This document shows positions 22,401 through 36,286 of a stretch of DNA of 64,000 bases, in pieces. Origin of the DNA: Chamaea fasciata (taxonomy: Eukaryota; Chordata; Aves; Passeriformes; Sylviidae); contig JARCOQ010000006.1 of NCBI GenBank assembly GCA_029207755.1, positions 70,964,093 through 71,028,092 on the forward strand, given 5' to 3'. The position numbers were made by a program, and so were the translations under genes. The notes beneath the pieces were generated by a model, which was not told where the DNA came from, did not search any database, and saw only the letters and a list, made by a program, of their open reading frames with translations. How positions within the stretch are numbered: the stretch's first letter is position 1; each line of letters opens with the position of its first letter.

Positions 22401-25400
22401 CTTGAATGTTTTGCCCTGTGACCATCACCCGTCTGGGCATCAGCACCACAAAGTGTGGCTGCAGCCTCTGTGCTGCTGGGGTGGGACCAGAATGTTCTGA
22501 GATGTCGTCGCAGCTGCTGCCTGACGTAGCCCTGGGCCTGTCCAGACCCCTGGGCAGCAGCAGAGCTGTGAGCAGGCCCAGCAGCAAGCCGCTCGCAATC
22601 ACCTCTCGGCCGTCCTTAGTGGTTCTTTAAAGATGAACAGGATTATTCCACGCTCAAAAACCGGGAAAAGGAGTTTGCACGCTGAAGACCTTCTCCTGCC
22701 TTCTTTTTGACATTGACTCGGCTATTTTAAAAACCAGTTGACAAGAGGGCAGGTCTGCTTATCTTGCATCCAAGTTGGAAATTTTCCCTTTTATACAGGC
22801 ATTAGCTTTTCTTGCAAGGTTGAAAAGAAGGGCACTGGTGCAAACACGTGTATGTAAACAGCCCCCCCAACCTTCTGAACAGTTGTGCGGACAGCCAAAT
22901 GATATATCAAGAGCATTAAAAACCAGGTACTAACACTGGAGGTGAGCACCTTCAAACGTATAGATTTTATTGCAATTCAGGCACGACTAATTCCATTTTA
23001 CCCAAATTCAGGCTACATAAAGCCCAGCTCCACTTGCCGTGGGTGTCTTCGGAGAGAGCTGCCTGTGGCTCACCCTTTGTCACTCACTGAGTCAGCAGCG
23101 AAGCTGGAATTACAGCCAGGCAATCCAGCTGCCTGGCCCCTGGCTCTGTGTAACACACGCTTGCTTCTCCTTGTCTAAAGCACTTCTCAAAGCAGACACA
23201 GCTTCCCATCGCTGCGTGTGACAAGTGCTGAAAAGGTTTCCGAAAACCCGCGTGAAATCCCAAGGAAAAAGCGTGTTCTAAAAATGGGTTCTGCTGCCAA
23301 ATGAAATTGGTTTTTCGAATGTTACGGATGTGGTAAACTGATGGCTGTTGCCATTTTGCCATCAGTCGTGAGGACAGAGTTTGGCATCTGGTCTCTACAA
23401 GATATAGTTGGGTCTTAATTTAGTATTTTTAAGAGGTTTTAAACACTTTTATACCTTTTTGAAGGCCAGATTCATGAGTTCAGCATTCTTAGCATAAAAT
23501 GTTCCACAGCATCTGGAATATTCATCACTGTTTGCTAGAAGAGATTGAGAACCAATAGCATCAGGTAAATTTTGTCCTTCCCTTGCAACCCTAAGCGCTG
23601 CTGTAGCTCACACAGAGCTCCTGCTGGACAGTGTCTGTGGGAAGACAAGGATGGAGGGATCCTGCTGTCAGCAGAATTCCAGCATGTGTGGGGAAGAGTC
23701 AACATGCAGTACGTGGCTTCCATTATGGAGCTGCAGGAGACAGGGAATGAGTTTGCTTTGTTTTACCTCAACAGCAGACCTTGTTTCACATTACCATCTT
23801 CTTTTTCACAAAAGAAGAAGATGAAAGACTTCTCACATTATAGAAAACGTTGTCAGTTTTGTCTTGGATCTGGGCCCATTTGAATTTCAAGCACTTCTTT
23901 GGGTGGGTGTTTGTCATTGGGTACATTGGCTCTGCACTGAGGCTGGCAAGCCCCAGAGTTCATCCTTTTGGAAAGGGCCGGAGTTTGGTGAGGAAGGAGG
24001 ATTAAGGTGTGCTTGGTGTGCTGGAAAAAGGCCTCCCAAGGAGGAGGAAGTCACGCAGAGATCCAGCCCTTTGTTCTTGGTCACTCCTGTGTTGGTTCAT
24101 GGATGCCAACCGCCATCTCACCTGGTGTGAACCTGCTGCCGGATCCCTGTGGAGTTTGTATCAGGGTGAGGAAGGGAAGGAGTCTCTCACTGCTTGACCT
24201 CTGTATACTGAAGCTTTCAAGGTTCATTGCAGCTTTAACCTGCTGTTCTTTCCTGAGCACTGGATATGTCTTCTCTGCTCAGTGTCGTGTTTGTTGCCTT
24301 GGCAAACGTCTCTGTGATTCATTAGAATTTCTAGATGTTTCAAATGCCTCTCCAGCCATGAAAAAAAACCTTTTTGGTGTTTTGTAATGGAGTGTTTGCG
24401 TAGGAGGTGACTATTCCTGATGCCCTTTGAGCATTTTCCTTCTGTATCTCAAGCTTTTATTTCCCTTATGGAGCTATTTATGGACATGAAAATAATACCT
24501 CACTAGTTTGCTTCCTTGTGAAATGGAGCTTCTTTAGATGACGTTGCACTTCTCAATAGATTAGGACTTGCTGCTTCGTTTTCTCCATGTCCCGTTTGAG
24601 GGGTGTGATGTGCATGGGCACAAATCCAGTGTTCTGAAATGAAGCAAGATTGATGGTCTCCAATTCCCTCCCTTCTGATGGGAAAGAAGAAATGTTCAAG
24701 TTTAAATTTGCTCACCTTTATATTGTTGTTTAATCATTCCTCGATTTATATGTGGCATTCCGGTTAATTTCCGTGGTTATTTTTGCAACACAAGATTTAT
24801 TCAGTCTTAATAAATCATATGTAGACAGTATTTCAGAACACAGATCATTTATCTCAGTGTGGTTTTGGTGGTGTGGGTGACTGTGTCTCTTCACGAGTTT
24901 AAGTTGAATTAATCCATATCTGGAATACTGGAGAAAAGATTAACAGGGTCTGTCGGCTCTGTTTTGTGAGACACTGGACACAGGAGGAGGAAAATACATT
25001 CCTGGAATGCTAAACCCCTTTGCATTGTAGAGCTTGCTGGGTGCAATCCAATGTCGTGGCAGACGCTTTGGATTTTATGGCTGCATTAACTCATTATGTG
25101 ATTGCTTCCATGAAGTTATGAAAGTGTCCAAAATTCCATCTCTCCACGTTTCCATCTCTCACTTTTTCATAATCGGTGAGAAGAACTTCTGCCCAGCTTT
25201 TAAAAGAGCAACCTAGAGTGAGGAGAAATGTCAGCACCTGCCTACGGTGACTGTCCACCTATCCTGTCTCTGCAAATTTAACTTAGCAGGAATGATTTTA
25301 GAAAGTTGAGAGAGCATTTTCACGTTGTAGGAAATCACCCCTGATAAACTTTTCTGGCTTTGGGGATGGTTTTGTTTACCTCCTTGAAAAATATTTTGTG

Positions 25401-27544
25401 TCCTTTAAATTCATGACTTCTCCCGCACCACTGGAGGAATTATTATGTGATGTTTGGGCGGCTTTGTGTTAAGCAATTAAAAAAATGTTTAATGAGGATG
25501 TCAGATGTTAAACTGTGAAGTGTCAAGCTTTTTGAAATCTGGCTCCTGTAATTTAGTCCCTCAGGCTTTTCCACCGAACTCCTGGGGAAAGTTTGGCACG
25601 TGAAGCGAGAGCGGCATATGAGCTCCGAGCTGACAGTTTAATGGTGAAAGCTGGAGCCATGCCCTGGTGGGTGTATTTGCCAATCTATAGTGCATCCAGA
25701 GGGTGGGAACAGGGAGGGATGGCCCTGAGCAGGGTACCACGAGTGCTGCCATTCCCCGAGATGGTGCAACACGGTACAGCTGGCAGTCAGATGGATTGTC
25801 ATACTTTATTGACTCGACTCAGCACACAAAACGTCTTCTGGGTGACTTTTTGAGAACGGAGGTGCTACTTCAGGTTTTGTAAAAAACAATTCCTGTTCTC
25901 TGCATCATTCTCAAGCAGCTCCTTTTGTGCACTCGTGGTGCCGGTAGTTTTGTTTGAATGTCTGATGAGCTCTTTCATACCTAGCTACATCCTGATGAAT
26001 GTGCCTGTTAGCAAGCTGTCCTTTTAGCCCTAGACTGCTAAAATCGATTTTTTTTTCCTGTTCAGTCCATGAGGTTGTCCAGGTAGGATTAAATATTCCC
26101 CACTGTGACATGTATATATATAGAATTGGAGCATAGAATATGAATTACTGAAATCTGACAAATGTAATTAAGTCAATTTCAGGGGCTTCACGGAGTCGAT
26201 GCTGTTCAAGGGTGTTCTCTTGGTAATTATTCATGGAAGTTCCATATATTGTAAATAAATTTACCGTGTTGCTTATAGTTTTTCAGAGTTTGCTTCAAAG
26301 CCAGGTTAACACCCATTCCTATGCTAAGACCTTCCACATACGGATCAATGCGGATTGATTGCTAGCTGCCCTTTTACAAGTGACTGAAAACAAAGGCTGC
26401 AATTAAAAAAATGCCTGTAATTACCTTCTATTTGTTGATGCTAATGAAGGATTTGGCATGTTGACCTTCCCAAAATCTAACAGGTTCATTAGCTCCTTAG
26501 GGCTTTGGAAAAGAGACATTTTAGGGAAGTGAGCCAAAGTAGGTTTCAGAGTACACATTTCCGTTTAAGGTCAACTTTTTGTCCTTCAGCAGAATCCTTT
26601 CCTGAAGAAGATAGGATAAGAATGAGCAGAAGGAGGAAGGGGAGGGGAGTAACACAAGATTTCAAAAGTTACCCTGCTTGCCTGTGCTCTGGAACAGCCC
26701 AGTGAGACTGATTGTCTGGGTCAGGAAAATCTCGCAGTGTTTCGTATTTAGCAAATATTAATGTGATGCTGTTCCTGCACGTGACCTGAGGAGGGGTGTG
26801 GATTTCTTTTGGCCTGATAATTTAGATCTGCCTTCTCTTTATTCCTGTATGTAAAATAAGGCAGCATTGACAGGCGGTGTTCACCCAAAATGAGTGTAGC
26901 TCTTATTTCCCCAGGCTGGTAGAAAATGATTTCAGCCCAGAGAACCATAATTACAAGCATTTCTAAGCTGTTTTAGGTTGAATAATTTAAGCTTAGTTTT
27001 AATTATTTACTCCTCCTGGCCTGTGCTATGCCAGGATGTCTAACAGAGACGTGTCACTGCTGAAAACCAGTGAGGCTGACAGTGCAACAGGAGACTTGGG
27101 GAGACAAGAGGCACTTTGTGCCTTAGTGCTCAGGCCGTGATTTACTGGGGACTGCCTGGACCCACTCGAGCCTTCTTGTTCCCCTGCTTCATTTCTTTTT
27201 AAAGGCACCGGTGCAGCAGGGAGGAAAGAAATCACGTGCATTTTGTTGATTATAGTCTCAGCGCCGGAGCGAGAGGAGGCAGTAACTAAGATTTCCCAAA
27301 AGGCCTCCGTGTGCCGATGAAGAATAGTTAAGGTCAGCAAATCTTTTCTGGTTTTTGCTGATGAACGTGGTGCTGGACATCAGAGCTGCCTGATTTGTTG
27401 CTGCCATGCACATTTCTAGGCCAGAGAGACTCAGTTCCACTTAGTTGGGTAAGTCGGGTAACAGTGCAAGTTATCTCAGTTTTAGCCTCTCCGCAGCATG
27501 TCCGTGGATTTAATATTGGCTCTGTTTAGTTACTATTGGGAGTC

Positions 27545-27803
27545 ATGGAATCACAGAATGGTTTGGGTTGGAAGGGTCCTTAAAGCCCGTCCCATTCCAC
27601 CCCCTGCCATGAGCAGGGACACCTTCCACTATCCCAGGGTGCTCAGGGTCCCATCCAGCCTGGCCTTGGACGCTTCCAGGGATGGAGTATCCACAGCTTC
27701 TCTGAGCACCCTGTGCCAGGGCCTCCCCACCCTCACAGGGAAGAATTTCCCCCAGATATTCTATCAGGCCCCGCCCTCATTCAGTGTGAAGTTGCTGCCC
27801 CTT
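27545..27803 (-). repeat. CR1 LINE 3'-end fragment, inverted
   Basis: Read on the + strand it runs TGGAATCACAGAATGGTTTG, GGTTGGAAGGGTCCTTAAAG, the CATGAGCAGGGACACCTTCC block, CAGCCTGGCCTTGGA, CTTCCAGGGATGGAG, then CTGTGCCAGGGCCTCCCCAC and CAGGGAAGAATTTCCCCC. This is a textbook inverted avian CR1 3' end with modest divergence, so it is among the younger copies here. It is 5'-truncated. Confidence 0.95.
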
Positions 27804-30394
27804 GCTATTAAAATAACACTCCTGCATTACATACATCTAGACCTCAAAACTTTATGTAACAGCAAAAGAAAAACCGGTCATTTTCCAAATGATACCCATT
27901 TCTCTTCTTCTTATTCAGAGAAAAGCTTGTGAATAGACACCTTTTGAAAGTATTTTGGTACAGTGATATGACTTAGCAGGATGAATTGAGCGAAATCTAA
28001 AATGCTGATGTGAGCCTTAAATTGCCATGGCAAGCTACTGTGTGCAGAGTGGGGTAGCTTTCATAAGCACGGATTCGTTTTGCAAAATTTGACCTTTGGT
28101 GGAGACAGAAAATGCTACAGATTAAAAAAAAAAAAAAATTATTTTGACTGGTCAGTGCAACTGCTGTATCGCAGCAAAATTTTCCTGAGGAAACGCACGG
28201 AGACTCCATAGCAACTAGACGAGATCTGTGCTATATTCTCCACGCTGTTGCTGTGTTTTCTTGGGAGAATCCAGCCAGCCCCCAGTGCCCCCGCAGCCAC
28301 GGCGTCTGTGCTGTGCAGCCTGCCTGTGCTTGGCAAATGGCAGCTGCAGCCACTGGCCACTGACTGCATCAGGGCTATTTTTAGGATCAGGAAAAATCCC
28401 CCAAGTTGCATTTTTTTTCCCCTCTTTCATTTTCTTGGCGAGGACAGCACAAAGCCTGCAGCGTTGTCTGAAGGGTAGACAAACCTCTCAGCCGCTCCTT
28501 TGGTAATAATTTATTTACTAACCTCTCCTTTCCTGGGATGCGGATATTAGCACCAGGTACTTTACCAGAGCTGTGTGCACCCTCGAGTGGTGCAGGGTAT
28601 TAGCCCGGTGAATGATGAGGCCCTGGAAAAGCTTTCCCAAAGAAGTGAAATCAGAAATAATTAATAGCTGTGCCCAGAGCCAGCTCTGCATTGCAGCACG
28701 AGTTCTCCCGAGCTTAAGGAAGTACGTGCTTGGCTGTCTTCCCCGGATTTCTAAGGAAGCCTAGCACTTAACCTGTTTGGTTTAGGATTTGGCGATGCTC
28801 CCCGTGCCTGCGGGGCGGCACCGCTGATGGCAATGCCAGCGCGGGGCTCCTGTGTCCCTGCCGGCTCCACGGGGGATTTGTGCCTGCAGCTGTGGGACAG
28901 AGCTCTGACACCAACCTGAGTGCGTTTGCTCTGAGCGGCGCTCGGAAATCCCTTCAAACAGAGGAGCGAAGGAAATTGTCTGAGGGCAGCTTAGGAGGAG
29001 CCCAAGTCCTGCTCCGGCTGATGAACATGCAGGTGGTTGTAAAGGTTAATTAACACCAGTTTTCTCTTTATTGCAGTTTCGCCGTTTTGTACATCATCTG
29101 GCTGGATTTAGCAGCACACGTTCCGTTATTTTGGGCAATAGACCATCATTATGTTGTAGTCTCTGCGTAGCTGTAGTAACGATCGTTGGCCCAGAAGCGT
29201 GAAATGCAGGAAGGAGCATTTTATCCTTTTTAAACCAGCTTCGATATATAAACTTAATGATACAAAAGCAGAGGGCTTGAGAGGAAGCAGCCTTCTTCTG
29301 GAAGAGGTGTTGGAGATGGACAAGGATAATTTAGAGATAGGGAACTGTAATTAAAGGTTATAAATGAGCACTTGGTTTTCTAACACTCTATATTCTAATC
29401 TTACCTCTTAATTTAAAAACTTAACCCTGAACGCTTTGCCAATGATTTCAAGAGATTTAGATTTTTTTTCCCAGATGATTTCAATCAGGAGATAATTCAC
29501 CTCCTGTTACGTAACCATCTTAGTGATTTCTGTTTTCCAATGTAATTTTTAAACATGTGTGCACTTTTGGTAATATAGGTCTGCGATTGAAGGACAGATT
29601 ATTTATGGTGGAAAATAATGTCACGCAAATGTGCATTGAGCTCCGGAATGTTCTTTGCGTAATTCCTATGTTCTGTGACCCCTCCTGTTCAAATCACCCT
29701 GTTGTTGGCACAAGAACCTTGCTGTTCTGACACTATTAATACCCATCTAAAAATAATGATTAAAATAAGTAGAGAAGCAGAAAGCGCTGGAAAATCACAA
29801 ATGGAATTTGAGAGAAATCTGCAGAGGCAGAGGGGTAAAGTGGGCGTGGTTTTGCCCAACACCTGGAACTCCTAGAGATGCCCACATGCCTTTTGCAGAA
29901 CGAGATGCTTCCTTGCACAGCATCTAGTGCACTTCTAGCCCATCTGAACATAAGTTCTAAATACTCTTGTCTGGTTTTACTCTTGACAGTGATTTGCAGC
30001 AGTTGAGATTCTTCCAATCAATGATCCTTTCAGCTCAGGAAGGACTGTCTGCAATAAGTTTTGCTGCCTGTTTTATCCTGTAATCTCCCATTGCTTCTTA
30101 ACATACGGAACTAAGAGTAACGCTTTGAGATTATTAATACAGAAGCTTGGTGGAACTTTATTCCCCTCAGAGTCTGTGCAGGTGGGAGACCCCTGTTGTC
30201 AATAAAAACGGGGTCAGAGAATGAACAAAATTCCTCCCTTTCCAAGTGCAGCTTCAGGGCATCGGCGTCTTTATCTTGGATATTTGTGAAAGTGTTAAAT
30301 TAAAAGTAGATGTTTTCCTGCTGTGCAAAGACAGCGCAGCGTCAGATGGTGGTTGCTGATTAGGCAAGAAAGAGTCAAAGTTTTGCCATGTAGG

Positions 30395-30565
30395 AGTTGT
30401 CAGACATTGGAGCAGACTGCCCCGGGCACTGGTGGAGTCACCATCCCTCGAGGGATTTGAAAGATGTGTGGATGTGGCACTGGAGAACATGGATTAATGG
30501 TGGCTTGGCAGTGCTGGGGGAACACTTGGATCTTGTCCATCCTAAATGGTTCCGTAACTCTGTGG
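30395..30565 (+). repeat. CR1 LINE 3'-end fragment, different subfamily
   Basis: The order GGTGGAGTCACCATCCCTCG, GATGTGGCACTGGAGAACAT, GGTGGCTTGGCAGTGCTGGG, CTTGGATCTTGTCCATCCTA, then a degraded terminal repeat, follows the CR1 subfamily with the gtggagtcaccatccct block. That block differs from the one in the copies near 10580 and 27545. It is in sense orientation and truncated. Confidence 0.85.
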
Positions 30566-31074
30566 CTGATCACTGAGGCTGTGGGTTGTAGGGAATCTTG
30601 GCTGACAGAACTGCCACGGGGTCTATTTTCTTCGATTTTTGTCCTTGACGGTCCTTTAGTGCTGGAGGGAGTTGGAGCAGTGAGTGAGAGACGACCTTCT
30701 GGCCCAGGATAAAGTGATCCTACTGAGATCCAAAGGCAAAGATCAGGCTCACTTCAGTGGGTGCTAGAGCAGGCTCGTGGAGAGTGGATAAGAATAGACA
30801 AATATCCGTTTAATCAGACAGCTGCTTCCCCTGTGGTGTTGATATCTCCCCATAAATGAGTCATCTCTGCAGTCATAAAGAATTTCATTTGTCACTGTGA
30901 ATGCAGCAGGACTTTTGGAACTCTCACACAGGACCTGAGGTCTTCCCCTTAATATTCATTTGGCCTGGGAAATGGTAGCCTCTTCAACAAAACTCATTTA
31001 TTTTAGAGTATCATTGCTTAATAGATGTGCTTGTACTTATCTTGGGGGTTTGGCTCTTGTTTAGCTTGCATATT

Positions 31075-31102
31075 CCCCCCCCCCCCTTTTTTTTTTTTTT
31101 TT
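31075..31102. repeat. C12-T16 homopolymer tract
   Basis: Twelve C directly followed by sixteen T. It is a simple pyrimidine tract with no splice-acceptor AG close behind that leads into a plausible exon. Length is uncertain in sequence data of this kind. Confidence 0.85.
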
Positions 31103-32678
31103 GCCTTTCCTATTATTTTTACTACTCTGAGTGTAAATTGCAAATTCAGATGGGAATTGTAGTCAAACTGATGAAGTCCTGAGATGTGGGGCTTTGTCGG
31201 GGGCAATCTTCATGACCTCAGGCTGAAATATTTACATGGACTCTTTCACTTCATTTGCATTATCCTATGACCGCTTTATACACGTTTGTGTCTCAAATGC
31301 AGAACATGCTTTGCTGTTGCTCTGAGAGATCATCTGGATTGAGTTCTGAAGCTACAAGTCTTGCAGGAAAGAATAAGTTTAGTGCTGCATTCCGCAAAAT
31401 AGGGAGTTGCTTCCAATGAGATGGGAAGCTTGGTTCCTCTTCCCTGTTTTTTAAAGTGATTTATTTCCTGTAGTACAGACTAGGGAGCAGTTTAGCAATT
31501 TTTTTTTCTGTTAATGAGCACTTAAATGAAGAGGTCCATGGGACTTCCCAGCTCAGGCTGGTTGTAGGAGGAAGTGCTACTCTCAGAAAGGAAGGCTAAC
31601 AGAAGGCAGGTCCAGATAAATTGAAATCTATTTCTGACCCTGCCTATTGCCTAATAGGAAACATATGAATTTTCCATTCCACGGAGTTGACCTTTTTTTA
31701 TATTTCTGTCCCAGTTGGTGTTGGGAAGATGCTGTCAGAGAGGAAAGATGAGAATCCAGTATTGAGAGAAGGTGTGGTTTGTGGAGGTTGTGATCTATTT
31801 TCCATCTTGCCACTTGCCTTGGGGCCAAATTTTGGTGTTAGGCCATGAAGGCCAAACAAACGAGCTGTAACAGTGTCAGAGCAGGGCTGGCAAGCAGTAA
31901 TGCAGGTGGGAAAAGGTACTCCCAGCTGGATGAGGGCCGGATGTCGTGAGAGATGGAATTCTCTGTCGCTTGTTTGAGCTCTCCCTCCTGCTTGGGCTCT
32001 GTCCCTGCTGGAGCCTTGGGACTTTGTGGGTGGGGGAGTAGTCGTGGCCAAGGGTTCTCTCAGGTCTTGGGATGCTGTAGGGTATATAAGAGAATCCATT
32101 AGCATAACGCTTTTGGTGATGATCAAATGTTGCGGTTATAATGTAGCATAAAATTTCAAATAAATGCTGTAGCCCTTTTCTTGCCGTAAAAACTTTTTTT
32201 GAAAGGAAACAGCAGGCTTTGTGCAAGATTATTTAGTAAACTTTTCTGTTTCTTCCTGGCAGTGAATCTGTGGGTTTATGTATGTTTGGGATTTTTGCTG
32301 GTTTGTCTGTTTTAACTGTGGTCCTTTAATGGACCTTACTAGCACCTGATTTTGGTTCTTATGTTGATTATGCTTTTCTTAAAATTGCATTATTGGGTTT
32401 TGCAAGAAACCAGTGCTTTGTGTGATCTGTTCTTGCTACACGTTCCTTTCCATAGCTTATGGCTTCCAGGCAAGCCAGATGCATACTGTTCATTAGTTAT
32501 CCGTTTCTTCCGAGATACCAGACAGAGAAGGGGCTGAGTCCTGTTTGCAGTACAGTTTAAATTTGGGCTTGTGTTGCTCCCTGAGCGCAGTTTTGTGAAA
32601 GTCCCATCTGCTGGGTGCTGCTGAGAACTGCAGAGAACCTGTGAAGCTCCTCCTCTTTGAGCTCAGAAGTTTGTAGGG

Positions 32679-32716
32679 TTTTTTTTTTTTTTTTTTGTTT
32701 TTTTTTTTTTTTTTTT
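32679..32716. repeat. Poly-T tract with one interruption
   Basis: About eighteen T, one G, then nineteen T. It could be the reverse of a poly-A tail of a retroposed sequence, but I see no recognisable retrocopy body next to it. It is best recorded as a simple repeat. Confidence 0.85.
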
Positions 32717-35700
32717 GAAAAGTGTTGTCCTGAATTTTCTAATGTCTTATCTACAAAACTAACGTTTATTTGATTATCTCTTTCTTGCGCGTTTATTTCA
32801 CGTAAGAACGTGGAGTTCTTAAACCTTTGCTATTTTGCCTCATGTTTAACAGCCCACTAACGTGCGTCTCACAATAATTGTGAGTTAGGAATGGCAGCTG
32901 AAGAAAGTTTTACAACATTCTTAGGATTTCTCTGGAAATAAACTGCTCAGCTCTGTCATTGTGCCTTCCTTGGCTCTCTTTAATTTATAGGCGCTGCTGG
33001 TTTTAACAATCCCGAGAGTTCACAGTGCCTCAGGACTTGCTTTGTCAGTTGGTCATAATCTCCCAATTTCCAATCCATACATTACTCAGAATCACAGCAG
33101 AATTTGATGCAGACTTGGTTATAGATGGTGTGCTCTTCCCGATGACCTTTGGTGTTTCTATTAGCTTTATGGAGGTGATCTGGTTTTTTTCCGGGGGAGG
33201 GCAGGCCTTAAGTAGCTGATGAATGATGTGGAGGTGTGTTTTCAATCACAGGATCTCAAATTGGCTATTTAGAACTGCGTGTATGGCTGCGATAATGAAG
33301 TTTAGTCACTTACTCAGCAGACTTATTTGTTTTTCACGCTATTCTGGCCCTCATTTGGATGATTTATGTAACTATAAGGCACAAATTGCTTGCTTACAGA
33401 AACAAAAATCCTTGACTGTACTCTGTTAGAACCCTTTTGATCACAGGGAATTGCTTTTGGAAGATTGTCATCTTTTCTTTATTGTCTACTGCAACTCCGT
33501 CAGTGCGGGGAAAGGCAAAATATTAAACAGGAGTGATACAAACTCGAGCTTTCAAGTACTGTTTGTTGACATGTGATGAATGGAGCGCATAATTTTTCCT
33601 TTCGTGACTCACTCTTTCTTTAAAAACTGGGAAGATAAACCCGTTGGAGCTCGCTCCAAAGTGGATGTGTGTTCATCTGCACATTTAACCAGAGCCTTGT
33701 TAAAGGCAGAGACTCGGAGTCAGTAACGCTGGATTCTGTTTTGTTTTTCCAAGTAGCTGTCGGTGCGATCAGCTGAGCACATAAAGCATGGCTGTAATAT
33801 TGAAGAGTAGAAAAATTGCGGTTTTATGGCTGTAATTCAACTGAACAAGGGGGTGCACTTGGCATGGCCAGGTTGTTTTAAGCATCGATACAGATATATT
33901 CAGTGTGCGTGCACCTGTACCGAGATCAGTGTGCACTAACTCGTGTTGGTGTGGGCAATTGTGGGGTGTTAGGTTCGGTTTCTTTTCAGTGGCACTAATA
34001 TTCTCTTTATGTTTCTGGTTTAACTATCAAGAGCAAATCATTAAAATGAATAGCTTAATATTCAGGATATAAGGATTTTCTAAAGCAGATTAATAGTAAC
34101 TCTTGTTTCCAACAGATGTGTTTAATGGACCCTAAGATAAGACAGGCACAAGGTGCGAAATAAAATAGAAACTGAGTAAGTGAACTCCGGGTTTTCACTT
34201 AAGAATCTGTGATGAGCCGCTTTGTATCATTTCCCATCAATGCTGCACCATTACGGCAGCCGTGAGTACAATGGGAGAGGAAAAGCTGAAATCAGGGGCG
34301 CAATGCTGACCAAAAGTACGTCATTCTTTGAGGATTCCTGAGAGCGTGTTCTTTAGCAAAAGCAAAATCACCTATTTAACGTTGTTACTTCATTCCTCAT
34401 TGAACTGATCGATTATGTTAAACTACAGTAAAGCAAAAGATGTAACATGTGGCAAACTTTATACGTTGTGTTCCTATGTGTATGAGGCAAATTGTCTTTT
34501 ATATGTTACATGTGAAATATGTAGTCCCTCCACAAACTGATTTTATATCAAAATAGGCAATATTTGGTTTTGAAAATTGTGGCAAATTTGTAAGAAATCC
34601 AACAGAAGTGAGAACCTCAGAAGCCTCTGCACTTCAGCAACAAGAGCTTTTAGGAGACTTGAGGTCTTCGGAACCAGCAGTGAGATCCTGCTGATGTGTT
34701 CAGAAGGGAAAATTGGATGATTTTCTTGCAGAAGAGAATTGAGGCCTTACTTGATATTCCCAATTCGCAATGTGATAGCTTCACAATGTTCATCAAGATG
34801 GTTTAAGGCAGAATTAGTATCTGGTCTGTGTTAAGGAAGAAAAATCAGAGCTTATAAAGAGCCAGAGATTTGGTTTAGATTTAGACTGATACAAATAGGC
34901 ACCAATTAGAGCTCCGTGCCACAGGAGGATATAAAAACCATGGAGTTCTCAAAAAACGCCTTAGTTCTGTTGAAATGAAAAAAAAGATGCTATTTTGGGC
35001 ATGAGAAGTAATAATTTACTTTATGACAGTGTTGGCATGGGTGGGCCAGAACTGCATCTTAACCCTTTACCCTCAGGATTTTATGGAATACATCTCCTTG
35101 CATCGATTTTTCGTTTTGTCATTAATCAACAATCCCTTGTGTTACTCCGTGCTTCACATTAGCATGTGCTTTTCATTGCCCGTGAGGTGGAACCGAGGCT
35201 GAGAGAGGAAAGGAATATCGACTGCAATTTTTAAAGAGAAAAATAGGTGATACATAACTGCTGTTCCTGTGAGGTCGCCTCGGTGAAATCTGGGGTTGTT
35301 TTTACCTCCTTGTGCCACACCTGTCATCCAAAAGCTCCCGCATGTGCAAAGTAAGGATCTTTTTTATCTGTGGAATACTGGAGGCTCAGGTGCCTTTTCC
35401 TATATATTTCATACTTTCCTATCTACAAAATAATTTTTTCAGGATCTGTAGGAACCAGGGCCAACAGGATCTGGAGCTGCAGTGATTAAACCTCAGGTTG
35501 TCTCTTTCCTTTCTTCATAGTGGCTAAAATATATACGGTGCTACTTGGATAAAGAGCTGTCCAGAGAGGATCGTTAGGCTTAATGTGTCAAACGATTCAC
35601 CATCAAAAGCAGAGCAAGTCCTCTTTGAAATGGCTCAGAATAGGTTTTTGCGATTGATTGGACTCAAAATATTTAAGCTGAAGAGGATTTCTTTGCTAGT

Positions 35701-35893
35701 TTGTCCGGAGCAGACAATGGGCCCTTTGTAAAGGCTGCTTAGGCTTTTGGAAATGCTTATTGTGATCTCTGTGACCAGAGGAAGAAAAGGCTCAATTTTT
35801 GGGAAATAGTGATCTCATCAATGTCATTATTGTAAAGCATAAAGGGGGACATAAATGACATAAAGTCATGACTCATCAGAGTTTATAGTCTAC

Positions 35894-35911
35894 GTGAGCT
35901 CAAGAGCTCAC
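35894..35911. repeat. Perfect short hairpin
   Basis: GTGAGCTC at 35894-35901 and GAGCTCAC at 35904-35911 are perfect inverse complements around a two-base AA. There is no T-run after it and no gene context. Likely incidental. Confidence 0.6.
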
Positions 35912-36217
35912 CCAAAATAAGTGCTTGAAGCAAGTGAGCTGAGTTGTACTTGACCTTCCCATAAAAAAATCCCCAGGAGTGAAAGACTTTGCATTTAGGA
36001 ATAATTTCAAAGTTTGGGGGATCTCCTAGAAGTAGATAGGTCCCTCTGCAGTCTGTTTTCTCTCTCTGTTTGTTTTGTTGTTTTTTTTTTAATTACTCTC
36101 TTTAACCATAAAAGTGTCGTGGGAAATGCCTCTTTGGGGAGAGATTTAACAATAATAAAAGGGAGGATTTATGTTGCTAACAATTGTTATTTGTCTCCAT
36201 ACTTGGAACTCTTTCTC

Positions 36218-36286
36218 TCTTTGTTTTTCCCTTTTTTTTTTTTTTCTTTTTTTCTTTTCCTTCCTCCTCCCCCCCCTGCCCTGCAG
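36218..36286 (+). other. Long pyrimidine tract ending in an AG (cryptic splice acceptor)
   Basis: A nearly pure pyrimidine tract of over 60 bases ends in CCCTGCCCTGCAG at 36286, an excellent acceptor by eye. A 39-base open, phase-0 segment (36287-36325) follows, bounded by a gtaatg donor, so a 13-codon cassette exon is formally possible. I know of no such ankyrin segment. The tract may be only a simple repeat. Confidence 0.3.
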